Origin: Planctomycetota bacterium | GTDB lineage: Bacteria > Planctomycetota > UBA8108 | Reading direction: 5' to 3' | Length of the DNA: 6,859 nucleotides | Assembly: GCA_002695115.1 (NCBI GenBank) | Contig: NZOA01000066.1 | Location: 9,244 to 16,102, forward strand | Part shown: positions 1 to 5,391 of the stretch, piece by piece | How positions within the stretch are numbered: the first letter of the stretch is position 1 | How the letters are laid out: the number at the start of each line of letters is the position of its first letter | The notes under the pieces: model-generated | What the model saw: only the letters and a program-made list of their open reading frames with translations | What the model was told of the DNA's origin: nothing | The model's database searches: none | Program-made: the position numbers and the translations under genes

Positions 1-246
1 GTCTTTCGCAAGCCGCGTTTCAATGAAGGCAAGATGTCCGAGCCCGGGCGCTTTACCGTTTTTCATAACGGTGTCCTGGTTCAGCACAATGCCGAGAGCT
101 TTGGGGAGACGGTCTGGAGGCGGCTGGCGAAGTACAGGAAAACCCCCGAGAAGGGGCCCATCTCGATCCAGGATCACGGTGACCGGCAGAAGGTGCGTTA
201 CAGGAATATCTGGCTTCGGGAATTGGATCTTTCCGGCTCAGACTGA
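1..246 (+). CDS. DUF1080 / 3-keto-disaccharide hydrolase domain protein, C-terminal end (5' truncated)
   Basis: The reading frame is open from the first base and ends at TGA 244-246, giving the last 81 residues of a longer protein. The ATG at 34 is internal and not a start. The motif TVFHNGVLVQHN, followed about 35 residues later by GPISIQDHGD and then VRYRNIWLREL, is the characteristic end of the DUF1080 beta-sandwich (3-keto-disaccharide hydrolase domain, concanavalin-like fold). Members are usually secreted or periplasmic, and some hydrolyse 3-keto-glycosides. The domain is greatly expanded in Planctomycetota, Verrucomicrobiota and Bacteroidota. The signal peptide and catalytic part lie outside the window, so substrate cannot be judged. 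The gene converges on the TonB-dependent receptor, with 62 bases between the stops. The family call is firm; the enzymatic role is family knowledge only. Confidence 0.88.
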   Translation, partial: VFRKPRFNEGKMSEPGRFTVFHNGVLVQHNAESFGETVWRRLAKYRKTPEKGPISIQDHGDRQKVRYRNIWLRELDLSGSD

Positions 247-250
247 GCTG
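234..250 (+). terminator. hairpin overlapping the DUF1080 stop codon (weak terminator candidate)
   Basis: GCTCA (236-240) and TGAGC (244-248) form a perfect 5-bp stem with a GAC loop. A G-T wobble and a C-G pair extend it to 234-250. The stop codon TGA lies in the right arm. No T-run follows, so it is not a canonical intrinsic terminator. It could protect an mRNA 3' end or assist Rho-dependent termination between the convergent genes. Confidence 0.3.
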
Positions 251-308
251 CTGGATTCCGGTCAGGGAAAATCAGAGGCGAGCAGGTGCCGAGGGGCTGG
301 TCGCGGAC

Positions 309-2630
309 TTACTCTGAGCCAAGGGCAATCTCCAGGCCGATATAGGCGAAGAGCGGCTGGCCGGAGCGGGGGCCGTGCGGGTGCCTTGTTACGAGGTAGT
401 CGTCATCTAGCGCGTTCTGCACTCCTGCGAAGATGGTGACTCCATCGCCGGCTCGGTAGCGTGCTGAGATGTCCAGGAGGAAGTAGCTCTCGGTCTTTCC
501 AAATCGAGAGTCAGGCGTTCCCGCGCCGTCAACAAGGTCGGCTGTATTGCTGGCGGAAGAGAACATCTCATCCATGTAGGCGCCATTGATGTAGAAGCCG
601 AACTTCCCCTGCTCCAATCCCGTACCGATGTTGAAGGCCAGGTCAGGGATGTAGGGGACCTTGTTGCCCTTTATTCCGCCGGAAAAGATAGATTCGGCAT
701 CCGTGGAGTCGGAGTCGTTGCTCAGGGTCGCATCTGTCAGGGTGAGAGCCGCGAACCAGGGGTTGGTGAAGGGGAGCTTGAAGAACCTGGATCCATCGGC
801 TTCTACCGAGAGCTCGATACCCGTGGCGCGGGCTTCTCCAACGTTCTCGGTGTTTCCAGTCCCGGTGCCGCCGATATTGTCGATGACGAGCAGGTCATCA
901 AAGTCGGTCAGGAAGAAGGTGGCATCGGCGGCCCAGAGCCCTGTCTTTTCGCGGTAGCGCGGGCCGATCTCAAAGCCGAGGCTCGTCTCTTCTTTCAGGT
1001 CGCCCCGGATCGCCGAGCGGGGGCCGGGGACCGAGTAGCCCTGGTGAATACCGCCGAAGAAGCTGAGCTGTTCGGTGTAGTCCCAGGTCGCTCCGATGCC
1101 GCCGGCGAGAAGGTCCAGGCCTCCATCTCCTTCGGCCGGGCCGGCCTGCCAGTAGTGCTGGTCAACTGTTTCCCAGCGGATTCCGGGAGTAACGGATAGC
1201 TTGTCAGTGACCTCGATCTCATTCTCGGCATAGAGCGCGAGGGCTTTGCTGCCCTGGTCCCGGTCGCCGGCATCTCCTGGAGTCCCGGGATCTCTGCCAA
1301 TAATTGTTCCATTGGCATCCTGGGTGAAGATCTCGTCGGTCTGGAAACGCCTGGCATTGTCCACGTGATAGCGGATGCCGACATTCGCATGATTCTCTCG
1401 GCCCAGGAGCTCGTGGTCGTATGCGACAGCGCTGTCGATTCCGTAGGATCTGTAATTGCGATTGTTGTGGCGGACACGCAGGGCGCCAGCCGCCTCGCCG
1501 CGAAGTACGTCGAGGTGGGCTCCGCCTCCGGCGAGGGCCTGGCTGATGCTCCTGGAGTCTCCGTTGGAATCCCTGACGTCATGGAGCTTGAACCAGTCGC
1601 GATGGAACCTGTTGTAGTAGATGGTGGTCGTGACAAGTGTGGTGTCTGAGATCTCGTAAAAGTGCCTCAGGTAGCTCCTTGAGTGCTCAGAATTCATCTG
1701 GTCGAATCGGCCTCCCGCGTAACGTCGGTAAGGGTCAGCCGCGTAGTCTTCCTCGGTGAGCCCGGTGTAGCCCTCGTTGCCCTGGAAGTCGGTGTAGCCG
1801 AGCTTCAACTCGAAGCGGCTGTAGCGGTTGGTTATAGGCTCCCAGGCGAGCTTCAGCATGGGCTCGGTTTTTGAGAAGCCGGTATCGTCTCCATTGCGGA
1901 AGTCCGGCGTTGTGTCGATCTGCTTGAAGCCGTCGCTGTTGCGGATATACCCCTCAAGCAAGACGCCGATTCGTCCCCATCTTTCGGATTCGAAGGTGTC
2001 GCCGATGTAGGCGTGGGTACGCTGCTCATTGTTCGAGCCGTAGAGAGTCTTGAGATAGGAGCTCCTGGATCCCGGTATTTCCGTGGATCGGTAGTTGATC
2101 ACGCCTCCTGTGGTGTGGGGGCCATAGCGTGTCTGGCTGGATCCCATCAGCACCTCGATCGCGCTCATGCGGCCGAGGGTCGGGCTGTAGTAGGCGGATG
2201 GGGCCGAGTAGGCGGCAGGAGCGGTCAGGACTCCATCTTCCATCAGGGTGACCTTGGCGCTGCGAGTTGTGTCGACACCCCTGAGGCTGATGTTCGGGAA
2301 GAAGCCGTAGCCATCTTCGGGGCGGAGGTAGACGCCGGGAACCTGTCGCAGGGCCTGGTTGGCATCATCATAGGCGTGACGGGCCAGATCGTCGCTGGTG
2401 AGGACAGCTCCGGAGCCGGGCAGGTCGATGATGTCATCGGCTGTGCCGATGACCAGGGTGGTGCTGACTCTTTTTTCAGCCTTATTCTGTTGCTCGTCCC
2501 TGTCCCGTTTTGTTACCGCCGGATCATCATCCTGCCAGGCCTCGATCCCGGACAGGCTGAAGAGCAGGATGCCGGCCGTGGCGAGAGCCAGGGTTGATGG
2601 ACGTATTCGGGAAGGTTTCTTCGGGGACAT
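309..2630 (-). CDS. FecA-like TonB-dependent outer-membrane receptor
   Basis: This is a 773-residue outer-membrane gated channel for energised uptake of a ferric chelate or similar ligand. I place the start at ATG 2630 because GGAGG sits 7 bases upstream and a signal peptide follows at once (basic MSPKKPSRIR, hydrophobic core, likely cleavage after GIEA near residue 31). An upstream start at 2723 would add 31 residues, lose that ribosome site and run through the repeat-rich control region. STTLVIGTA (about 56-64) resembles a TonB box. The plug covers about 66-175, with FPNISLRGVD, a central EDGV and RYGPHTTGGVINY, the pattern of E. coli FecA. The rest is a 22-strand-type barrel rich in aromatic residues. 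There is no N-terminal STN signalling domain, so FecR/sigma signalling is unlikely. The protein ends EIALGSE without the usual terminal aromatic. Ferric citrate is only the nearest-family guess; no uptake partners are adjacent. Confidence 0.93.
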   Translation of the reverse strand: MSPKKPSRIRPSTLALATAGILLFSLSGIEAWQDDDPAVTKRDRDEQQNKAEKRVSTTLVIGTADDIIDLPGSGAVLTSDDLARHAYDDANQALRQVPGVYLRPEDGYGFFPNISLRGVDTTRSAKVTLMEDGVLTAPAAYSAPSAYYSPTLGRMSAIEVLMGSSQTRYGPHTTGGVINYRSTEIPGSRSSYLKTLYGSNNEQRTHAYIGDTFESERWGRIGVLLEGYIRNSDGFKQIDTTPDFRNGDDTGFSKTEPMLKLAWEPITNRYSRFELKLGYTDFQGNEGYTGLTEEDYAADPYRRYAGGRFDQMNSEHSRSYLRHFYEISDTTLVTTTIYYNRFHRDWFKLHDVRDSNGDSRSISQALAGGGAHLDVLRGEAAGALRVRHNNRNYRSYGIDSAVAYDHELLGRENHANVGIRYHVDNARRFQTDEIFTQDANGTIIGRDPGTPGDAGDRDQGSKALALYAENEIEVTDKLSVTPGIRWETVDQHYWQAGPAEGDGGLDLLAGGIGATWDYTEQLSFFGGIHQGYSVPGPRSAIRGDLKEETSLGFEIGPRYREKTGLWAADATFFLTDFDDLLVIDNIGGTGTGNTENVGEARATGIELSVEADGSRFFKLPFTNPWFAALTLTDATLSNDSDSTDAESIFSGGIKGNKVPYIPDLAFNIGTGLEQGKFGFYINGAYMDEMFSSASNTADLVDGAGTPDSRFGKTESYFLLDISARYRAGDGVTIFAGVQNALDDDYLVTRHPHGPRSGQPLFAYIGLEIALGSE

Positions 2631-2635
2631 TGCGG

Positions 2636-2642
2636 TTCCTCC
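2636..2642 (-). promoter_or_regulatory. ribosome binding site of the TonB-dependent receptor
   Basis: On the minus strand the bases before ATG 2630 read TGGAGGAACCGCA. This gives a GGAGG Shine-Dalgarno with a 7-base spacer. It decides the start at 2630 over the longer reading frame beginning at 2723, which has no comparable site. Confidence 0.75.
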
Positions 2643-2654
2643 AGTTGATTCATG

Positions 2655-2728
2655 TAGGCCAAACTTCTTATCGATAGGCCAAACTACTAACCATAGTACC
2701 CAAACTAATGTTTGGCATACCATACCAA
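2655..2728. promoter_or_regulatory. CCAAAC repeat cluster: putative operator in the divergent control region
   Basis: The core CCAAACT occurs three times in direct orientation, at 2659, 2679 and 2700, spaced 20 and 21 bases (about two helical turns). The first two copies are longer exact repeats, TAGGCCAAACT at 2655-2665 and 2675-2685. The third forms a perfect inverted repeat, CCAAAC-TAAT-GTTTGG, at 2700-2715. An overlapping imperfect palindrome, TTGG...CCAA, lies at 2712-2728. The cluster is 25 to 100 bases upstream of the receptor start, where a repressor of an iron or metal uptake gene would bind. The phasing suggests cooperative binding of a dimeric regulator. The sequence is not an obvious Fur box. 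A distant likeness to DtxR/MntR-type sites is possible but unproven. The 16-bp palindrome sits just upstream of a TACTAT -10 candidate on the minus strand (complement of 2693-2698). Confidence 0.55.
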
Positions 2729-2740
2729 CGGAGGCATAGC
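2712..2740 (+). promoter_or_regulatory. candidate sigma70-type promoter of the antiporter
   Basis: TTGGCA (2712-2717, five of six matches to the -35 consensus) is followed after 17 bases by CATAGC (2735-2740, a poor -10 with three matches). It would start transcription near 2747, about 75 bases before the antiporter ATG. The -35 overlaps both inverted repeats of the CCAAAC cluster, so a bound regulator could affect both divergent genes. The weak -10 keeps this tentative. Confidence 0.3.
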
Positions 2741-2744
2741 TGTC

Positions 2745-2767
2745 AACCCCCGCTGCAGGGTTTTTTT
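2745..2767 (+). terminator. terminator-like hairpin plus T7 run in the antiporter leader
   Basis: AACCC (2745-2749) can pair with GGGTT (2758-2762) around an 8-base loop, and a run of seven T (2761-2767) follows. This has the form of a short intrinsic terminator on the plus strand. No plus-strand gene ends here; it lies about 55 bases upstream of the antiporter start, so it would act as an attenuator or be incidental. CAACCC (2744-2749) can also pair perfectly with GGGTTG at 2779-2784, which would compete with the first hairpin. The stem is short, and the proposed promoter start near 2747 would remove part of the left arm. Confidence 0.3.
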
Positions 2768-2820
2768 CTGTGGGCGACGGGTTGCTTTATGGCGGGAGCT
2801 TGATAACTTTAGGCGGGATT

Positions 2821-3813
2821 ATGGTGATAGACATCCTGCTTTTAATCATAGGGCTCGCCTTTCTCTATTTCGGCGGCGATTGGCTAGTCAATGGCTCCGT
2901 GACCGTTGCGAAGCGACTGAAGATCTCTCCCCTGGTGGTGGGCCTCTCGGTGGTGGCCTTCGGCACCAGCGCCCCGGAGCTTTTCGTTAATATCCGAGCC
3001 GCTTCTGATGGACACGGAGCGATTTCCTTTGGCAACATCTTCGGCTCGAATATCGCCAACATCGCCCTGATTCTCGCCCTCTGCGCGATACTCAGGCCGC
3101 TTGACGTTCACAAGCAGCTGGTGCGAAAGACGATTCCCATGCTGCTTGCCTTCACCGGGCTGACCATTTTCATGGCTCTCGATCCGGTCCGGGAAGAACA
3201 TCAAGTCGCGGCGATTGACGCGATGGATGGAACGATACTCCTGGTCCTCTTTGGCTGTTTTCTCTATCTCGTTGTTCTCAGCTCCCGCAGTGAGAAAAAG
3301 AAATTCCTGCTGCCGGGGCAGGTCGAAGAGGTCTACGATTTCGCGGGTGACTATTCCGTCAGGACCTCCCTGTTGATAATTCTTGGCAGTGTGGTCGGGC
3401 TGTGTACCGGGGCCGAGCTCACGGTCCGTTCAGCCATCGCGCTGGCGCAGTCCGCCGGGATTCCCGAAGAGGTCTTCGGCCTGGTTGTCATAGCCTTCGG
3501 GACGAGCCTGCCTGAGTTGGCTGTGGGATTGCTCGCCACATCGAAGGGTCACGTGGATCTGGCTGTGGGCAACGTGGTGGGGTCCAATATTTTCAACCTG
3601 CTTCTCATCATGGGTGCGACCTCGATCATCGACAATATTCCCTTGCCGGAGGACGGGCTGCAGGACCTGATCGTCATGGGTTGGCTCGCGGCGCTCCTCT
3701 ATCTGACCGCCCTCACTCAGAGACGCATTTCAAAGACGGAGGGTTGGGTGCTTCTCGTTGTTTACCTGTCTTATATCGGCTGGCGGTTCTTTGCCTCTGT
3801 CGCCGCGGCGTGA
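2821..3813 (+). CDS. CaCA-family Na+/Ca2+ antiporter (YrbG-like)
   Basis: The product is a 330-residue inner-membrane exchanger of the Ca2+:cation antiporter superfamily, expected to extrude Ca2+ (or a related cation) in exchange for Na+ or H+. Two inverted alpha repeats are clear. The first has AFGTSAPE (46-53) and GNIFGSNIAN (71-80); the second has AFGTSLPE (225-232) and GNVVGSNIFN (250-259). Glu53 and Glu232 match the ion-binding glutamates of the family. Hydrophobic segments fit about ten helices, with a charged cytoplasmic loop near 153-180 joining the halves, and the length is typical. I chose ATG 2821, preceded by AGGCGGG at 4 bases; it opens directly into the first helix. An in-frame GTG at 2770 would add 17 residues and place the start against the T-run. 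The gene diverges from the receptor and may share its control region. Ion specificity is inferred from the family. Confidence 0.92.
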   Translation: MVIDILLLIIGLAFLYFGGDWLVNGSVTVAKRLKISPLVVGLSVVAFGTSAPELFVNIRAASDGHGAISFGNIFGSNIANIALILALCAILRPLDVHKQLVRKTIPMLLAFTGLTIFMALDPVREEHQVAAIDAMDGTILLVLFGCFLYLVVLSSRSEKKKFLLPGQVEEVYDFAGDYSVRTSLLIILGSVVGLCTGAELTVRSAIALAQSAGIPEEVFGLVVIAFGTSLPELAVGLLATSKGHVDLAVGNVVGSNIFNLLLIMGATSIIDNIPLPEDGLQDLIVMGWLAALLYLTALTQRRISKTEGWVLLVVYLSYIGWRFFASVAAA

Positions 3814-4157
3814 AGGGTGGGAGCTCCCTGCGCAGGCCCGTTAAACACTGTAGAGTTGCCCCGATCCTTGCGGTATAATCAGTGGGAGGAGTCGGGGAGT
3901 AACAGGGCTGTTTGTTTGCAGCGTCGGAACAGGAAATGCCTGGGCAGAGTTGGCGCGTTGATGAGGGCCCCTGTGGCCGGAGGAGTTGTCCCGGCTTCAG
4001 CAGTTCAGTTTTATGATCCCTCGGTGGAATAAAGCTGGCCGATAGGCTGGCGGGTTCTTCCCGAGCTCCGGGCGGGTTTCACTGCCTGATTTCAGTGAGA
4101 TGGCCGATCACTTTGCGGCGGCGGAGGACCGGAAAATTTTCAGGTAAGGCAAACGGT
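3814..4157. other. 344-base gap: antiporter 3' flank and long leader of the Rho-family gene
   Basis: I see no convincing gene here. The stretch holds small palindromes just after the antiporter stop (GGGAGCTCCC at 3819-3828, CCTGCGCAGG at 3827-3836) without a T-run, a consensus -10 box at 3874-3879, and a purine-rich GGGAGGAG at 3884-3891. The 270 or so bases after the promoter would be an untranslated leader. Two very short open frames lie in it: 3936-4016 (26 codons) and 4100-4147 (15 codons, reading MADHFAAAEDRKIFR, stopping 10 bases before the proposed Rho start). A 6-bp stem TCACTG/CAGTGA at 4079-4098 covers the alternative GTG start at 4095. Neither short frame has a strong ribosome site, so both remain unproven. 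Confidence 0.5.
3851..3879 (+). promoter_or_regulatory. candidate promoter of the Rho-family gene
   Basis: A perfect TATAAT lies at 3874-3879. With a 17-base spacer the -35 position is TAGAGT (3851-3856), which matches the consensus poorly. An alternative TTGCCC at 3856-3861 is too close at 12 bases. No TG extension precedes the -10. It is the only strong -10 in the gap and points at the downstream Rho-like gene, giving a leader of about 270 bases. Confidence 0.4.
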
Positions 4158-5276
4158 TTGAGCGAAAACGAAGCTGTAACCTATCTTGGTTTTTTCGAGC
4201 CCGATGGGGTAAGGGGAGGGACCCTGCGTTCCGCGGAAAAGGACCTCCTGGCGCCCTTCCCGGCCCCGGTCATCCCCTCTAGCCTGGTGAGAGAGTTGAG
4301 GCTGGATGGCGGTGAGTTCATCGAGGTGCTCATCGAGAATCCTGACCCACACCACAAGGTGGTGCTGCAGTCTCTCAAGGCGATTACCTCAATCGATGGA
4401 CGGGATCTCGACGATCATCATGATTTTTCCAGGTTTGATGAGCTTCCCCGTTTTGATGCCTACGAGCGGTTGACCCTGTCTGTCGAGGGGGGGCCGCTGG
4501 CTATGAGGATTGTAGATCTCTTTGCTCCCCTGGGGGTTGGCCAGCACGGGCTGATCGTCGCTGAGCCGGGGGCGGGGAAGAGCGTTTTCATCCAGCAGAC
4601 GGCCAACGCCCTCGCTGAGTTACATCCCGACACCGAGGTCATGATCCTGCTCCTGGGAGAGAGGCCGGAGGAGGTGACCAATATGGAGAGGAGTATTCCC
4701 GGCGGAGTCATCTCCTCCAGCAGCTACAGGGATGACTCCAGCCATGTCAGGACGGCTGAGCTCTCGCTGATGCGGGCCAGGCGGCTGGTCGAAGCCGGAA
4801 AGGACGTGTTCGTGCTCATCGATTCAGTGACCGAGTTGGCCCAGGCCTACAATTCGGAGGTGAGGGACCCCCATCGTGTTATTGACGATGTTCTCAATCC
4901 TGTAGCCATCGACAGGACCCAGGAGCTCCTCCAGTCCGCCGTCGACGTGGAGGGGGGCGGCTCACTGACGATTCTCGGATCGGTGGCTGCGGGGACGGGA
5001 AGTGAGCTTGATGACCTGGTCTTCGAGGCCCTTCGTGGCAAAGGCGGTATGGAGGTCTTCCTGTCCGCCGAGCTCGCGGGATTGAAGATCTCGCCGGCCA
5101 TCGACATCGGGCGATCCGTCGGCTGCCAGGGGCTTCTGCACTCCGAGGAGCTGGGGGTCGCCGAAGATTTCAGGAAGAAGCTCGCCAGGGGACCCCTGGA
5201 AAAAGAGATGCCGGCATTGCATAAGGTGATGCGGCAGTACGAGTCTAACGGGGAATTGCTCGAGGCGACGAGCTGA
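4158..5276 (+). CDS. Rho-family hexameric ATPase (divergent transcription termination factor Rho)
   Basis: The 372-residue product aligns with E. coli Rho from memory, with no gap across the Q-loop region. I chose TTG 4158, with AGGTAAGG ending 8 bases upstream; an in-frame GTG at 4095 adds 21 basic residues but has no ribosome site. The N-terminus begins almost at the cold-shock-like domain, without the Rho helical domain. The ATPase core keeps Walker A EPGAGKS (136-142), a GERPEEV segment with the catalytic Glu (168) and Walker B VFVLIDS (217-223). Many hallmark residues differ. The RNP1-like GFGFLRS reads RGGTLRS. The PPKAGKT loop has lost its Lys. The Q-loop GKVLTGG reads HRVIDDV. The R-loop KGTGN reads RGKGG. 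SITRLAR reads SVTELAQ. Arg353 is Lys310, and arginine finger Arg366 is Cys323. Classical Rho is an RNA helicase that ends transcription; this may be a paralogue with a changed role. Family membership is firm, function is not. Confidence 0.85.
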   Translation: MSENEAVTYLGFFEPDGVRGGTLRSAEKDLLAPFPAPVIPSSLVRELRLDGGEFIEVLIENPDPHHKVVLQSLKAITSIDGRDLDDHHDFSRFDELPRFDAYERLTLSVEGGPLAMRIVDLFAPLGVGQHGLIVAEPGAGKSVFIQQTANALAELHPDTEVMILLLGERPEEVTNMERSIPGGVISSSSYRDDSSHVRTAELSLMRARRLVEAGKDVFVLIDSVTELAQAYNSEVRDPHRVIDDVLNPVAIDRTQELLQSAVDVEGGGSLTILGSVAAGTGSELDDLVFEALRGKGGMEVFLSAELAGLKISPAIDIGRSVGCQGLLHSEELGVAEDFRKKLARGPLEKEMPALHKVMRQYESNGELLEATS

Positions 5277-5277
5277 G

Positions 5278-5298
5278 CCGGAAGCAGCCCCCTTCCGG
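5278..5298 (+). terminator. hairpin immediately after the Rho-family gene
   Basis: CCGGAAG (5278-5284) and CTTCCGG (5292-5298) form a perfect 7-bp stem with a CAGCCCC loop, starting two bases after the stop codon. It is stable, but the following bases (ACGCGCC) contain no T-run. It is therefore a 3'-end stabiliser or a pause site rather than a standard intrinsic terminator. Confidence 0.5.
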
Positions 5299-5329
5299 AC
5301 GCGCCTTGCGCATCCATGCCCCAGGGCCT

Positions 5330-5359
5330 AGACTGTGGCCCACCCGACGGGGCCAGTCT
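5330..5359 (+). terminator. second hairpin between the Rho-family and ThuA genes
   Basis: AGAC-TG-TGGCCC (5330-5341) pairs with GGGCCA-GTCT (5350-5359), giving 6 bp plus 4 bp around a TG bulge, with the loop ACCCGACG. The downstream bases GTTAACTTCGTTT are moderately T-rich. It may end transcription from upstream or lie in the ThuA leader. A competing stem, GGGCC (5324-5328) with GGCCC (5337-5341), is possible. Confidence 0.4.
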
Positions 5360-5391
5360 GTTAACTTCGTTTACCAGAGAGGAAAAGAAGG

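Noticed and set aside
995..1636. 213-codon open frame on the minus strand inside the receptor gene
   Set aside because: It is rich in Ser, Thr, Pro and Arg with no recognisable domain, and it overlaps a well-supported gene in another frame. This is typical of a shadow in GC-rich coding DNA.
2013..2597. 194-codon plus-strand open frame antisense to the receptor
   Set aside because: It has no family resemblance, no ribosome site and complete overlap with the receptor coding sequence.
2631..2723. N-terminal extension of the receptor to a start at 2723
   Set aside because: The extra 31 residues run through the CCAAAC repeats and lack a ribosome site. ATG 2630 has GGAGG at the right distance and begins a normal signal peptide.
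2655..2728. CRISPR array or insertion-sequence end
   Set aside because: The repeats are only 7 to 11 bases, the spacers about 9 bases, and there is no cas gene or transposase. The pattern fits a protein-binding site better.
3819..3836. Palindromes after the antiporter stop as an intrinsic terminator
   Set aside because: The arms are self-complementary with almost no loop, and no T-run follows, so a stable terminator hairpin is unlikely.
3817..4032. 71-codon open frame in the gap before the Rho-family gene
   Set aside because: It begins with a non-ATG codon beside a palindrome, spans the TATAAT box, has no ribosome site and resembles nothing known to me.
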